64,000 nucleotides of DNA, from the NCBI GenBank assembly GCA_020850695.1, contig JADZEF010000094.1:1-64000 (forward strand), in the 5' to 3' direction. The notes below the pieces were generated by a model, which saw only the letters and a program-made list of their open reading frames with translations, was not told where the DNA came from and ran no database searches. The translations under genes and the position numbers were made by a program. Positions 19,241-29,583 of this stretch are shown piece after piece (the stretch's first letter is position 1; every line of letters begins with the position of its first letter). Origin of the DNA: Planctomycetaceae bacterium. Lineage in GTDB: Bacteria; Planctomycetota; Planctomycetia; Planctomycetales; Planctomycetaceae.

Positions 19241-21562
19241 ATGCCACGTCCCGCCCGACGCGCGGCTCTGTCGCTTGCTTTTCTCTCCGCTTTCTCGGTG
19301 GCTTCGATCGCTTCGGCCCAGGCGCCGTCGGTCACGACGCTCACTCCGCAAGCGGTGCTTCCCGGACAGAACATCGACGTCACGCTGAGCGGGGCGAATC
19401 TCAAAGGAGCGACCGGACTGGTCACGACGTTCCCGTCGACCTCGGTTCTGTCGCCCGATGTGAAGGACAACGGCACGAACCCGGCGTCGGTCGTGTTTCG
19501 CGTGACGACGCCGGCCGATGCTCCGGTGGGCATCCATGCGTTGCGGGTGGCGACGCCCGGCGGCGTCAGCCCGCTCAAGTTCGTGATCGTCGACGATCTT
19601 CCGTCGGTGGCTCAGGCCGCCAATGGAACGCTCGCCACGGCCCAGGCCCTGACGCTGCCGATCGCCGTTGACGGCTCAGTTGCCTCGCTGGGCAAGCAGT
19701 TCTTCAAGTTCACGGTGGCCGCCAATCAGAAGGTTTCGTTCGAGGTCGTCGCCCGCCGGATGGGGTCGGCTCTCGATCCCTTCCTCCGCATTCTGAACGC
19801 CCAGGGACGCGAGATCGCCAACGCGGACGACTCGCTCGGCCTGACGGGCGATTGCCAGCTGTCCTACACGTTTGCGGCGGCCGGCGAGTACTTCGTCGAA
19901 GTCCGCGATGTGCAGAACCGCGGCGGTGGCAATTTTAACTTCCGTCTTCGCGTCGGCGACTTCCCGCTGCTCAACGTTCCCTATCCGATGGCCGTCAAGC
20001 GCGGCGCCGATGCGACCGTCAATGTGGCGGGTCCGGATCTCGACGGAGTCCAACCGGTCGTCCTGAAAGCGCCGGCGACTCCGGGGGCGGTGGCGACGAC
20101 GGCCGGCGTGAAGCGGGCCGGTGGCAAGTCGAGCGGGTTTGTTTCGCTCGCGCTGGTCGATGGTGAGGAGGCCCTGGAAGTCGAGCCGAACAACACGGCT
20201 GATAAGGCGACCCGCGTCAATCTTGGGGCCGGCCTCAATGGCCGCCTCGAACTGCCGGGCGATGTCGACCGCTTCGTTTTTACGGCGAAAGCCAATCAGA
20301 AGATGACCTTCAAGGCCATCACCCGACAGCAGGGTTCGCCGGTCGACCTGACGCTGAAGGTGTTCAAGCCCGATGGAGCGCTGCTGGTCGAGGCAGAAGA
20401 TGTCGGGACCGAGGACGCCCTGGTCAATGCCGTGTTCCCCGCGGATGGAGATTATCAACTTCAGTGCTCGGATCTGCTGAACCGCGGAGGTCCGCAGTTC
20501 GCGTATCGCGTCGAGGTGTATCCGACTCCGGTCGCGGGTTTCTCGGTCGCCGTGAATGCCGATTCGCTGAATATTCCCGCGGGAGGAACGGTCAACGTGC
20601 CGATCGTCGCCGCGCGAGCCGGCTACACAGGGCCGATCCAGATTGCCGCGGTCGACCTTCCGCCGGGGGTGACGAGTGTTCCGACGGTGATTGGCATGAA
20701 TCTGACGACCGCCATGCTGACGGTGAAGGCCAACCCCGATGCGGCGAGCGGCAAGCCGTTCCCGATTCGTGTCGTCGGCACGGCGAAGGTGGGCGAGGCG
20801 ACAGTTGAAGTTCCGGGAACGGTGGATGCCGCGATCAAGACCGCCAATGCCGCCATGCCATTCGCTCCCGCCGTGGTCTCGCGTGACATGGCGCTGGCCG
20901 TGGCCCCTGCGATTCCGATCGCCCTTCGAGCGGAGCCGGCCGAGATCATTCTCGGCCAGAGCCTCGCGGCCTCGGTGAAGGTCATCGCCACGCGGCAGCC
21001 GATGTACGACGAAGACATCACGCTCGCCCTCGCGACGTTCGGCACGCCCCCGCAGACGGGACTTCCGCCGGGCCTCACGGCGGCGGTGAAGCCGATTGCC
21101 AAGGGGACGAATGAAGTTGAGATCGTCTTCACGGCCACGGCCCAGGCGCCGTTGAGCGAATACACGGCCGTTCTGATCGGGACGCTGAAGCACGGCAACG
21201 AGACGCACACCGTCGCCGTTCCGGGTGTCATGCTGAAGATGCAGGCTCCCATGACGATCGCGGCGGCCGCGGTCGAGCCGAAGGTCGCCAAAGGGGGGAT
21301 GCTGAAGGTGAAAGTGACCGTCCAGCGCAACCCGGCCTTCAAGGGCCCCGTGACGCTGACGTTCCAGAACCTGCCGAAGGGCGTGACGGCGGCCGCCGCC
21401 ATGCTCACCCCCGAGCAGAAAGAAGTGGAAGTGGTCCTCACCGCGGCAGCTGATGCCGCCGTGGGAGCCGCCGCCAATGTGACAGTGAAGGCCGATGGAC
21501 AGGGTGTGGGCAATGCCGCGTTGTCGGTGACTTCGGCGGCCGTGCCGTTCACGGTCGAGTGA
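19241..21562 (+). CDS. Secreted multi-domain protein with two PPC domains
   Basis: This 773-residue exported protein has a Sec signal peptide (RRAALSLAFLSAFSVASIAS, cut near AQA). An IPT/TIG-like Ig domain comes first (PSVTTLTPQAVLPGQNIDVTL). Two bacterial pre-peptidase C-terminal (PPC) domains follow, recognisable by KQFFKFTVAANQKVSFEV and by VEPNNTADKATRV plus GDVDRFVFTAKANQKM, each ending in a GEYFVEV/GDYQLQC-type strand. Further Ig-like beta domains make up the last 300 residues. There is no catalytic domain, so it is probably an adhesive or structural partner. The start is the ATG at 19241, with CGGAGA upstream. The DUF1549/DUF1553 gene follows 123 bp later, a pairing I recall from other planctomycetes. 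Confidence 0.8.
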   Translation: MPRPARRAALSLAFLSAFSVASIASAQAPSVTTLTPQAVLPGQNIDVTLSGANLKGATGLVTTFPSTSVLSPDVKDNGTNPASVVFRVTTPADAPVGIHALRVATPGGVSPLKFVIVDDLPSVAQAANGTLATAQALTLPIAVDGSVASLGKQFFKFTVAANQKVSFEVVARRMGSALDPFLRILNAQGREIANADDSLGLTGDCQLSYTFAAAGEYFVEVRDVQNRGGGNFNFRLRVGDFPLLNVPYPMAVKRGADATVNVAGPDLDGVQPVVLKAPATPGAVATTAGVKRAGGKSSGFVSLALVDGEEALEVEPNNTADKATRVNLGAGLNGRLELPGDVDRFVFTAKANQKMTFKAITRQQGSPVDLTLKVFKPDGALLVEAEDVGTEDALVNAVFPADGDYQLQCSDLLNRGGPQFAYRVEVYPTPVAGFSVAVNADSLNIPAGGTVNVPIVAARAGYTGPIQIAAVDLPPGVTSVPTVIGMNLTTAMLTVKANPDAASGKPFPIRVVGTAKVGEATVEVPGTVDAAIKTANAAMPFAPAVVSRDMALAVAPAIPIALRAEPAEIILGQSLAASVKVIATRQPMYDEDITLALATFGTPPQTGLPPGLTAAVKPIAKGTNEVEIVFTATAQAPLSEYTAVLIGTLKHGNETHTVAVPGVMLKMQAPMTIAAAAVEPKVAKGGMLKVKVTVQRNPAFKGPVTLTFQNLPKGVTAAAAMLTPEQKEVEVVLTAAADAAVGAAANVTVKADGQGVGNAALSVTSAAVPFTVE

Positions 21563-21685
21563 CATTCGGTGACATGCAAGGTGGCATGTTCAATGCGGGC
21601 CCGGTAGCTTGGTTCAACGTTTTCTACGCTCGATACTTCCCGCGGGAAAATTCTCGCTTCCCCCGACGGTTTGATGGAGGTTTGC

Positions 21686-24202
21686 ATGTCTCATCCGGAA
21701 GTCGCACTGTTCGGCAGGCAAGGTCGGGGACGGCGCCTCGTCGCTGCGCTGGCCGCGCTGCTGGTGTTTCCCCTCGCGGCGCGTGCGGAAGGGCCCCCGG
21801 TTGACAAGGACGGGCGACTGACGGTCGTCGTCGGCACGCCGACGGCTCTCTCGCTCCAACCGAAGGCGTTCGAACTGAAAGGACCGCGGGCTCGGCAGCA
21901 GCTGGTCCTCACGGGAGATTACGGCTCAACCGAGTCGCGCGACCTGACGAACGTCGTCGCCTATGCGTCGTCGGCTCCTAGCGTCGTTGTCGTCGAAGGC
22001 TCGCTCATCAAGCCGATGGCGAATGGCACCGCAAAGATTTCGGTGAAGGTCGGCAACCTGGAAGCGGTGGCGGACGTCACTGTCACCGGGATGGACATGC
22101 CGTCGCCGGTCAGCTTCAAGAACCATACGCTTGCCGCCCTCACCAAGGCGGGCTGCAACATGGGGGCCTGCCATGGTTCTCCCTCGGGCAAAGGGGGGTT
22201 CCGTCTGTCGCTCCGCGGATTCGATGCCCCGCTCGACATCCTCACCCTGCGGACCGAGTTCTTCGGCCGCCGCGTCAACATCGTTGAGCCGGCGGAGAGC
22301 CTGCTTTTGAAGAAGCCGCTCATGGAAGTCGCCCACGGCGGCGGCCGCCGGCTGAAGAAGACGGACGAGTCGTACCAGGTGCTGCATGACTGGATCAGCG
22401 AAGGGATGAAGCTCGACGAACCGACCGTCCCCGACCTCGTGAAAGTCGAGATTTTCCCGAACAAGCGCACGCTCCGCGAAGGGAGCCCGATGCAGCAGGT
22501 CATGCTGATGGGCACCTTCTCGGACGGCTCGATCCGCGACCTGACCGCCCTCGCGGTCTTCAGCTCGTCCAACGAGCAGGTGGCGACCGTCGGCGACAAG
22601 GGTCTGGTCGAGAAGGTGGGCCGCGGCGAAACCGCGATCCTCGCCCGCTACCTCGACAAGATGGACACGTCCTACATCAGCTTCCTTGAAGAGGTGAAGG
22701 GCTTCGCCTGGAACAACCCGCCCGCCTCCAACTTCGTCGACACCCTGTCGTTCGAGAAGCTGCAGCAGCTTCAGATCCTGCCGTCGGAACTCTGCACCGA
22801 TGAAGAGTTCCTCCGCCGGGCCTACCTCGATACGACCGGCCGTCTGCCAACCATTGACGAGACGAAGCTGTTCCTGGGCGACGCCTCGGCCGACAAGCGG
22901 GCCAAGCTCGTCGACCGCCTGATCGACACCGACGACTTCGCCTCGTACTGGTCGCTCAAGTGGTGCGACATCCTCCGCTCGAACAGCAAGAAGCTCACCG
23001 CGTCGGGCGTGCAGAAGTTCCGCCGCTTCGTCTTCGACGCCATCCGCACCGACAAGCCGTTCGACCAGTTCGCCCGCGAGCTGATCACCGCGGACGGCAG
23101 CACGTTCGAGAACCCGGCCGCCAATTACTGGCGGGCCAGCCGCGATCCGAACGATGCGGTCGAGACGACCGCGCAGCTCTTCCTCGGCATCCGCATCCAG
23201 TGTGCCAAGTGCCACAACCACCCGTTCGAGCGGTGGAGCCAGGACAACTATTACGGCATTGCGGCGGCCTTCACCCGCATCGGCCGCAAGAAGGGGGCGA
23301 CGACCGCCGACGAAGAGATCATCTTCCCGATGGCCTCCGGCGAAGTCACCCAGCCCCGCACCAACAAGCAGATGAAGGTCCACCTGCTGCTGAAGGGGGA
23401 CGTCGACGACGCTCCGGGTCAGGATCGCCGGGCGGTGTTCGCCAACTGGCTGACGACTCCGGAGAACCCGTTCTTCGCCAAGTGTGCGGTCAACCGCGTG
23501 TGGGGGCACCTGATGGGCCGCGGCATCGTCGAGCCGGTCGACGACTTCCGCGACTCGAACCCGCCGTCGAACGCCAAGCTGCTCGACGAGCTGGCGAAGC
23601 AGTTCGCCGCGAACAAGTTCAGCACGAAGTGGGCCGTTCGCACGATCATGAACAGCCGCATCTACCAGCTGAGCTCGCGGAAGAACCAGTTCAACAAGGA
23701 CGACGAGATCTACAGCTCGCACGCCAATACCCGCCTGCTGACGGCCGAGCAGCTGCTCGACGCGATCTGTGCGGTGACGGGCGTGGCGGAGCCGTTCGCG
23801 GGCGTCCCGGCCGGCACCCGCGCCACCGAACTGGCCGATCCGCCGACCGATCACTACTTCCTCAAGATCTTCGGCCAGCCGCAGCGCGAAATGGCCTGCC
23901 AGTGCGAGCGTTCGAACGAATCGAACCTCTCACAGGCTCTCCAGATGATCAACGGCCCGACGGTCCACAACAAGCTGCGGGACGGGAATGGCCGCATCGC
24001 CCTGATGATCAAGGAGAACAAGCCGGACGACGAGATCATCACGACGCTGTACCTGGCGGCCCTGTCGCGTCAGCCGGCCGCCGAAGAGATGGAAGCGGCG
24101 AAGAAGCACATCGCCACGGTCGGGGCGGCGTCCCGCCAGCAAGCCCTTGAGGACGTGGGTTGGGCGATCCTGAACTCGAAGGAGTTCCTGTTCCAGCACT
24201 GA
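21686..24202 (+). CDS. DUF1549/DUF1553 domain protein with Ig-like domains
   Basis: This 838-residue exported protein has a signal peptide near residues 8-30 (RRLVAALAALLVFPLAARA). Early BIG2-like domains surround a cysteine motif, GCNMGACHGSPSGKGGF (near residue 155), and a second BIG2-like domain lies near residue 260 (VEIFPNKRTLREGS). DUF1549 follows (CTDEEFLRRAYLDTTGRLP) with the CxxCH-type site CAKCHNHPFERWSQ. DUF1553 closes the protein (NPFFAKCAVNRVWGHLMGRG ... MACQCERSNESNLSQALQM). The cysteine motifs suggest heme or metal binding, but this is not proven. The start is the ATG at 21686, with GGAGG five bases upstream; earlier ATG/TTG codons lie inside that site. A strong terminator follows. 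A DUF1501 partner, often adjacent, is absent. Confidence 0.88.
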   Translation: MSHPEVALFGRQGRGRRLVAALAALLVFPLAARAEGPPVDKDGRLTVVVGTPTALSLQPKAFELKGPRARQQLVLTGDYGSTESRDLTNVVAYASSAPSVVVVEGSLIKPMANGTAKISVKVGNLEAVADVTVTGMDMPSPVSFKNHTLAALTKAGCNMGACHGSPSGKGGFRLSLRGFDAPLDILTLRTEFFGRRVNIVEPAESLLLKKPLMEVAHGGGRRLKKTDESYQVLHDWISEGMKLDEPTVPDLVKVEIFPNKRTLREGSPMQQVMLMGTFSDGSIRDLTALAVFSSSNEQVATVGDKGLVEKVGRGETAILARYLDKMDTSYISFLEEVKGFAWNNPPASNFVDTLSFEKLQQLQILPSELCTDEEFLRRAYLDTTGRLPTIDETKLFLGDASADKRAKLVDRLIDTDDFASYWSLKWCDILRSNSKKLTASGVQKFRRFVFDAIRTDKPFDQFARELITADGSTFENPAANYWRASRDPNDAVETTAQLFLGIRIQCAKCHNHPFERWSQDNYYGIAAAFTRIGRKKGATTADEEIIFPMASGEVTQPRTNKQMKVHLLLKGDVDDAPGQDRRAVFANWLTTPENPFFAKCAVNRVWGHLMGRGIVEPVDDFRDSNPPSNAKLLDELAKQFAANKFSTKWAVRTIMNSRIYQLSSRKNQFNKDDEIYSSHANTRLLTAEQLLDAICAVTGVAEPFAGVPAGTRATELADPPTDHYFLKIFGQPQREMACQCERSNESNLSQALQMINGPTVHNKLRDGNGRIALMIKENKPDDEIITTLYLAALSRQPAAEEMEAAKKHIATVGAASRQQALEDVGWAILNSKEFLFQH

Positions 24203-24238
24203 CCGATTTTCGGCCGGTGAGAACCCGATGAAAATCGA

Positions 24239-24269
24239 GCGGGAGGCCGAAAGGTCTCCCGCTTTTTTT
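24239..24269 (+). terminator. Rho-independent terminator
   Basis: The stem GCGGGAGGCC/GGTCTCCCGC (one G-T pair) closes a GAAA tetraloop and is followed by seven T. It lies 36 bp after the DUF1549/DUF1553 stop. Confidence 0.92.
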
Positions 24270-24293
24270 GTCTGTACATCGGACGAGACAACG

Positions 24294-24821
24294 TCATTCG
24301 ACGGGTTGATCCGACCACTCCGGCGGGCCGAACTCGCGGACGGTCATCCGCACGTCTTTGGCGGAATGATCTCGTGCATTGACGAGGCAGGTCCGGACTT
24401 CCCCGGCCGCCGTCGCGATGGCCTCGTCGAACAAGGGCCGGCATTTGATCCCGGCCCTCTCCGCCCCATGGCGCAGGATGACCAGCGAAACGATCAGATC
24501 GCGAAAGTCGTCGCGGGCATTCTCGATGAGTGCGATGGCCAGACCGGCACGGACCCGCTGGGCATCGGCTTCCGCTGCAACCATGACTGCGATTCGCCGG
24601 ATGAAAGCGATCAGGCACCACGAGTCGACTGCTCCGACCGCGTCGACGATGCGCTGCCGCTGTCGAGGATTCGACTCCCAGTAAAGTCGACCCACTTCGG
24701 CCAGTTGCAGATCGATCGGACGCTGGCCCGCCTTGGTCCAAAGCGACCGAGAGCGGTACGGCTTGGTTTCTGTCAACGGCAGGCAGGCGTCGAAACGGCG
24801 TTTGAAGGTCGTCGCGTCCAT
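24294..24821 (-). CDS. Hypothetical helical protein downstream of a DUF433-like gene
   Basis: This 175-residue protein of unknown function starts MDATTFKRRFDACLPLTETK. It appears mainly alpha-helical (LYWESNPRQRQRIVDAVGAV, AGLAIALIENARDDFRDLIV) with no signal peptide, TM segment or recognised motif. It begins 12 nt after the stop of the DUF433-like frame on the same strand, so the two are probably cotranscribed. DUF433 proteins are usually antitoxins paired with a short DUF5615/PIN-like toxin. This protein is longer and lacks the LLDEN opening of that family. A GTG two codons upstream (24827) is an alternative start. Confidence 0.6.
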   Translation of the reverse strand: MDATTFKRRFDACLPLTETKPYRSRSLWTKAGQRPIDLQLAEVGRLYWESNPRQRQRIVDAVGAVDSWCLIAFIRRIAVMVAAEADAQRVRAGLAIALIENARDDFRDLIVSLVILRHGAERAGIKCRPLFDEAIATAAGEVRTCLVNARDHSAKDVRMTVREFGPPEWSDQPVE

Positions 24822-24833
24822 GGACACGGTGCA

Positions 24834-25085
24834 TCAACGGGTTCGCTCTCCGCTGCGGCGGATTTTGTCGCGAATCGTGTACGGTCCCGCGTTTTGCCGG
24901 AAGTCGTCAAGGATCGCGCGCCTTCGTTCGATCTCGGAAGAGATTTCATCCAGGTGATCGTAATAGTACGCCAGGGCCGAATGAATCTTTGCAAGCGATA
25001 GATACGGATACTGTCGATGGATGGTCAACCGCGGAGCGACTCGAAATTGCTCGAAGGGTCTGAAACGATCTCGAGTCTCAACCAC
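24834..25085 (-). CDS. DUF433-like antitoxin protein, possibly N-terminally truncated
   Basis: The C-terminal 60 residues of this frame, YPYLSLAKIHSALAYYYDH followed by LDEISSEIERRR, match the conserved end of DUF433 proteins, DNA-binding antitoxins of type II systems. The N-terminal part does not show the usual family pattern with a GTRI-type motif, and no ATG is present. The GTG at 25085 is the best of weak starts and would give 83 residues. It may be a decayed or frameshifted gene, or a divergent subfamily with a short N-terminus. The stop lies 12 nt before the next gene, which supports an operon. Confidence 0.45.
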   Translation of the reverse strand: MVETRDRFRPFEQFRVAPRLTIHRQYPYLSLAKIHSALAYYYDHLDEISSEIERRRAILDDFRQNAGPYTIRDKIRRSGERTR

Positions 25086-25129
25086 GGTCGGAAGACCCCT
25101 GTGCCGTGCGGCCGGGAGCTCGGGGACCG

Positions 25130-25576
25130 CTATTCCTTCAGATCGAAATCGATGACGTTCTCTTTCCCGGATTCGACATTCGCCTGAAGAGTGCTCGAGC
25201 CGAGGATCGAGTATTTCTCGGGGATTGCGCTCTTGGCCGGCGGGACCATCGTCCCGGCCCCGGCCGACTGCTGGAGTTTCGCATAGGCCTCGGCCGTCAT
25301 CCCGTTCGGCGGGACCATCTTGCTGACCGTCACGTCGTGCTTTCCGACGGCCGCCCCGTCTCCGGCCGTTTCCGTCGTGAGAGTGTAAACTCCGTTGCTG
25401 TCGGTCTTGCCGGTGGCCGCGCGTCCCTTGGCGGGGGCGAAGACGACGGCGGCGTCGGCCAGCGGTTCGCCTTTGAACTTGATTGTTCCCTTCACCTTGG
25501 CGATGGGGACGACTTCGGGACCGCACCCCAGACAGATCATCGTCAGAACGGCGACAGCAAAGCAGCGGACAGGCAT
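25130..25576 (-). CDS. Small lipoprotein with carboxypeptidase-regulatory-like domain
   Basis: This 148-residue protein has a lipoprotein signal (MPVRCFAVAVLTMICLGCG, lipobox LGC near C18). The rest is one beta-sandwich of the carboxypeptidase regulatory type: KVKGTIKFKGEPLADAAVVF, GKTDSNGVYTL and a C-terminal strand. In planctomycetes such proteins often lie next to DUF1559 genes, as here (the DUF1559 gene is 97 bp upstream on the same strand). The hairpin at 25592-25629 separates them. It is probably anchored in the inner or outer membrane facing the periplasm; its ligand is unknown. Confidence 0.8.
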   Translation of the reverse strand: MPVRCFAVAVLTMICLGCGPEVVPIAKVKGTIKFKGEPLADAAVVFAPAKGRAATGKTDSNGVYTLTTETAGDGAAVGKHDVTVSKMVPPNGMTAEAYAKLQQSAGAGTMVPPAKSAIPEKYSILGSSTLQANVESGKENVIDFDLKE

Positions 25577-25591
25577 GGCGCGACGGCTCCC

Positions 25592-25629
25592 AAAAGGAAC
25601 GCCAGAGAGTCGAATTCGCTCTCTGGCGT
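25592..25629 (-). terminator. Hairpin terminator or attenuator after DUF1559 gene 1
   Basis: Perfect 11-bp stem ACGCCAGAGAG/CTCTCTGGCGT at 25599-25609 and 25619-25629, followed on the minus strand by TCCTTTTG. The weak U-tract could let some transcription pass into the lipoprotein gene. Confidence 0.65.
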
Positions 25630-25673
25630 GATCGATACGGATTGAGGACAGGCAGAAACGCCGTGCGGGTCGA

Positions 25674-26624
<951 letters not shown>

Positions 26625-26797
26625 GAGATGACTCCTGAAGGCAGGGCAACCATTCAGACAAACAAAGGCGAAGAAATCTTGAAGCATTCGTAACGATTTA
26701 CGGACGGCAATTCAATGAGATTCTGACAGGCGTCGAGCTTTTCGACGACGCACGGCAGTCCTTCTGGCATCGGGTCGCGAACTTGCAGCCGCACAAT

Positions 26798-26830
26798 GAA
26801 AAAAGACGCCGCCGCAAGTGCGGTGGCGTC
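26798..26830 (-). terminator. Rho-independent terminator of DUF1559 gene 2
   Basis: The stem GACGCCGCCGC/GCGGTGGCGTC with an AAGT loop (26805-26830) is followed on the minus strand by a run of T (26799-26804 read as A on plus). It lies 44 bp past the stop of the gene at 26874-27953. Confidence 0.88.
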
Positions 26831-26873
26831 CCGTGGAACCGAGTTGTGCAGTCGAAGGCGACAGAGTTCGGGC

Positions 26874-27953
26874 TCAATCAATCGTGACGACTTCGCCGCC
26901 GGAGATTGTCCCCATGGCGCCCCAGACGCCGTACGGGCTCGCGCCCGTTGTCACCTCGGCGCTTCCGTTACTGCCGGAGTTGATGTTTTCGCTGATGAAC
27001 TTGACGGCTCCGTCGCCCATCAGCGCGTGGACTCCCCCCGTGTGATTGCTGGTCGCGCTGTAGACGCCCCAGGTCTTGTCGCTGTTGGTGGGGGCGCACG
27101 ACGGGCTGTTCGGAGGCAGCACGGTGTTGAACGAATTGTAGTAAGGAAGGCCGCACGGCCAGAGCATCCCGGCAGGGAAAGCATAAACCGTCGTGCCGGT
27201 CGTGTACTGCTTTCCGGCCACGGTGGCCAGGCACGACGACGGGTTGGTGTTGACCGAGGCGATGCTCACCGCGGTGCGGCCGAGAACCGCGCGGTTGCCG
27301 TTCGTGGTCGTTCCCGTTCCGCCGAGTTCCCGTTCGCTCATGGCGATCGTGTTGCTCGTGCCATCGCTGATATCGGCCATGCGAACGCGGGAGAAGGTGG
27401 CGAACATTCCGCGCGAGCGATAGATGGACGCGCTGCCGGCGATGTTGTTGATCGAGTCCCCGAGGCAGAAGCGATAGCTGCGGGGGCCGACAGCGGGGGA
27501 TCCGCTGTACGGATCGCAATCGGGCGACGAGGGGCAGACGAATCCGGGGATTTTCGCGTCCCATTTCACGCTGCCGGTCCAGGGATTGGGCCAGGGCATC
27601 GTCATCGATGAGATCGCGCTGTAGAGCGGGGCCTGGTCGATGTACGGAAGAAGGGCGACGACACCCGAGTGGCCAGAGTTCGATCCCGACAGGGCACTTC
27701 CCTGAGTGTCAACCGTCGCCGGCGCGGAACCGAAATGGGCCGCGGGAAATGTGTTGAACGCGTCGTGGTAGTTGTGCAGTGCGAGTCCGAATTGCTTCAG
27801 ACTATTCTTGCATTGAGTCCGCCGGGCCGCTTCACGGGCCTGCTGGACGGCAGGAAGCAGGAGGGCGATCAGGATGGCGATGATGGCGATGACCACCAGC
27901 AACTCGATCAACGTGAAACCCCGGCTTCGCACTCGACTGGTCTGACCCGGCAT
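26874..27953 (-). CDS. DUF1559 domain protein with pilin-type N-terminus (2)
   Basis: This 359-residue paralog of the previous gene has the same prepilin segment ([17 protein letters not shown]), then [30 protein letters not shown] and the C-terminal [18 protein letters not shown] signature. The middle part differs substantially (Ser/Gly/Asn-rich, [13 protein letters not shown]), so the two are not recent duplicates. The start is the ATG at 27953, with AAGGGAG upstream. It ends in its own strong terminator, so it is transcribed apart from the DUF1559 gene at 25674. Confidence 0.92.
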   Translation of the reverse strand: MPGQTSRVRSRGFTLIELLVVIAIIAILIALLLPAVQQAREAARRTQCKNSLKQFGLALHNYHDAFNTFPAAHFGSAPATVDTQGSALSGSNSGHSGVVALLPYIDQAPLYSAISSMTMPWPNPWTGSVKWDAKIPGFVCPSSPDCDPYSGSPAVGPRSYRFCLGDSINNIAGSASIYRSRGMFATFSRVRMADISDGTSNTIAMSERELGGTGTTTNGNRAVLGRTAVSIASVNTNPSSCLATVAGKQYTTGTTVYAFPAGMLWPCGLPYYNSFNTVLPPNSPSCAPTNSDKTWGVYSATSNHTGGVHALMGDGAVKFISENINSGSNGSAEVTTGASPYGVWGAMGTISGGEVVTID

Positions 27954-28453
27954 CACAACTCCCTTAAAGTTCGACGACAAGGAATCGACACAAGACGTTT
28001 GAAAGAGGACAGGAAACGTGCGTTCTGCAATCGTGATGAGACACCCACCAATCATGACTCTCTAACGCGAGGAATGTCAAACTGACCACCGTGGATCTGA
28101 GAAATAGTTCAGAATGGCGTTGAACGGAGAGGTGGAATGTACACAGATCGTCTGGTTGCGATTGTTTGACCTCGATCTGCTCAAGTTTCGTGTTCGCATG
28201 TGTTCATGTGATCCGATTCAAGCCCGGTCGACAGAATTGTTTGTTCCTTCTTGCGAAGGAGAGCAGCACTTCCCTCACGCTGGAGAGTCGGAACGTCACC
28301 CGCCGTCGGGGATTGGCAAGAACCACTGGCGTTCGTGGTCGCCGGCGACGCTTCGCGATACAGTCCTGTCGACGTGGATCATTGATCCGTCTCGGTCGCA
28401 GGTTGCGAGAGTTTCGCACCACATTCCCTGAAGCGTTGGCCGGAGTTCCTTTC
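27954..28453. other. Divergent intergenic region, no gene
   Basis: This is a 500-bp region between DUF1559 gene 2 (minus) and the esterase gene (plus). An open frame at 28114-28431 has no ribosome-binding site and unlikely composition. The part around 27990-28230 is noticeably richer in A and T than the surroundings and is the likely promoter area. Confidence 0.5.
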
Positions 28454-29344
28454 ATGTCCCGAGTTTTTGCGATCGTTCGGGCCGCGATCCCAGCGGCGAT
28501 GATTGTCCTGGTGTGCGGATTCTCCGCCCGGGCCGCGGATGACTACCCATTGGGACCGGACTCGCAGAAGCAGGACGGCGTGCCCGAGGGGAAGGTGACG
28601 CAGGGGAAGTGGGAAGGGAGCAAAGTCTTCCCGAATACGGTGCGGGATTATTGGGTGTACGTGCCGGCGCAATACGACGGGTCGAAGCCGGCGGCCGTGA
28701 TGGTGTTCCAGGATGGCGGATCTTATGTGAACCCCACCGGACAGTTTCGCGTGCCGATCGTGTTCGACAACCTGATTCACAAAAAGGAGATGCCGGTGAC
28801 GATCGGCATCTTCCTGCAGCCTGGGTCGATTCCGGCCGAGACCGAAGGGGGCAAGCCGCGGTCCAACCGGAGCTTCGAGTACGACACCCTCAGCGACCAG
28901 TACGCCCGCTTCGTGATTGAGGAAGTCCTGCCGGGGGTTGCCGAGAAGCACAGCCTCAAGCTGACCGAGAACCCGGAAGAGCGGGCTATCTGCGGCATCA
29001 GCTCGGGCGGCATCTGTGCGTGGACTGTCGCCTGGGAACGCCCGGACCAGTTCCGCAAGGTTCTAAGCCACGTCGGCAGCTTCACCAACATCCGCGGCGG
29101 GCACGTGTATCACGCGCTCATCCGCAAGACGGAAAAGAAGCCGATCCGCGTCTTCCTGCAGGACGGCTCGGGAGACCTCGACAACCTGCATGGAAACTGG
29201 CCGCTGGCCAACCAGGAGATGGCGGCGGCGCTGAAATTCGCCCAGTACGATTTCAAGTTCGAGTTCGGCGACGGCGGCCACAACGGCAAGCACGGCGGCG
29301 CGATTCTGCCGGACTCGCTGCGGTGGCTGTGGCGCACCAAGTAA
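28454..29344 (+). CDS. Secreted esterase, enterochelin-esterase/esterase-D-like
   Basis: This 296-residue alpha/beta hydrolase has a Sec signal peptide (VFAIVRAAIPAAMIVLVCGF, cut near ARA-AD). The nucleophile elbow is GISSGGICA (Ser near residue 182) after the ENPEERAIC strand. A late Asp (FLQDGSGDLDN) and His (GDGGHNGKHGG) complete the probable triad. The opening DYWVYVPAQYDGSKPAAVMV is typical of esterase-D/enterochelin-esterase-like proteins. It probably hydrolyses acyl esters on carbohydrates or siderophore-like compounds outside the cytoplasm; the substrate cannot be assigned. The start is the ATG at 28454, with CGGAG upstream. Confidence 0.85.
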   Translation: MSRVFAIVRAAIPAAMIVLVCGFSARAADDYPLGPDSQKQDGVPEGKVTQGKWEGSKVFPNTVRDYWVYVPAQYDGSKPAAVMVFQDGGSYVNPTGQFRVPIVFDNLIHKKEMPVTIGIFLQPGSIPAETEGGKPRSNRSFEYDTLSDQYARFVIEEVLPGVAEKHSLKLTENPEERAICGISSGGICAWTVAWERPDQFRKVLSHVGSFTNIRGGHVYHALIRKTEKKPIRVFLQDGSGDLDNLHGNWPLANQEMAAALKFAQYDFKFEFGDGGHNGKHGGAILPDSLRWLWRTK

Positions 29345-29410
29345 GTTTCGGTGCGTCAAAGTTCTGCGGGGAACGAACGGCGCGGGAGCGTTGGTTGAGT
29401 TCGCGAGAGA

Positions 29411-29583
29411 AGAGTTTTGTCCGCGAATGGCGCGAATATCCGCGAATCAAGGCAGGATCAGGATCGGACGCGGTCGGGCCTGCAGCGCATCCCATCTGGC
29501 AATCTGTCTTAGTCCTTGGCGGCTCTGATTCTGGATGGCTTTGATTTCGCGTCGATTCGCGCTATTCGTGGGCCTGTTTTTCT
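29411..29583. repeat. Long hairpin element with CGCGAAT-type arms
   Basis: Imperfect inverted repeat with arms at about 29411-29442 and 29539-29583. The left arm holds CCGCGAATGG, CGCGAATAT and CCGCGAATC; the right arm holds the complementary units ATTTCGCGTC, GATTCGCGC and TATTCGTGG. It lies within the 401-bp gap between the esterase stop and the convergent TIGR03009-type gene. No gene was seen in that gap. Confidence 0.65.

Noticed and set aside
19676-21565. 629-codon open frame antisense to the PPC gene
   Set aside because: Arg/His/Gly-rich shadow with no recognisable domain or start.
21926-23854. 642-codon open frame antisense to the DUF1549/DUF1553 gene
   Set aside because: Shadow frame; the sense frame carries conserved cysteine motifs.
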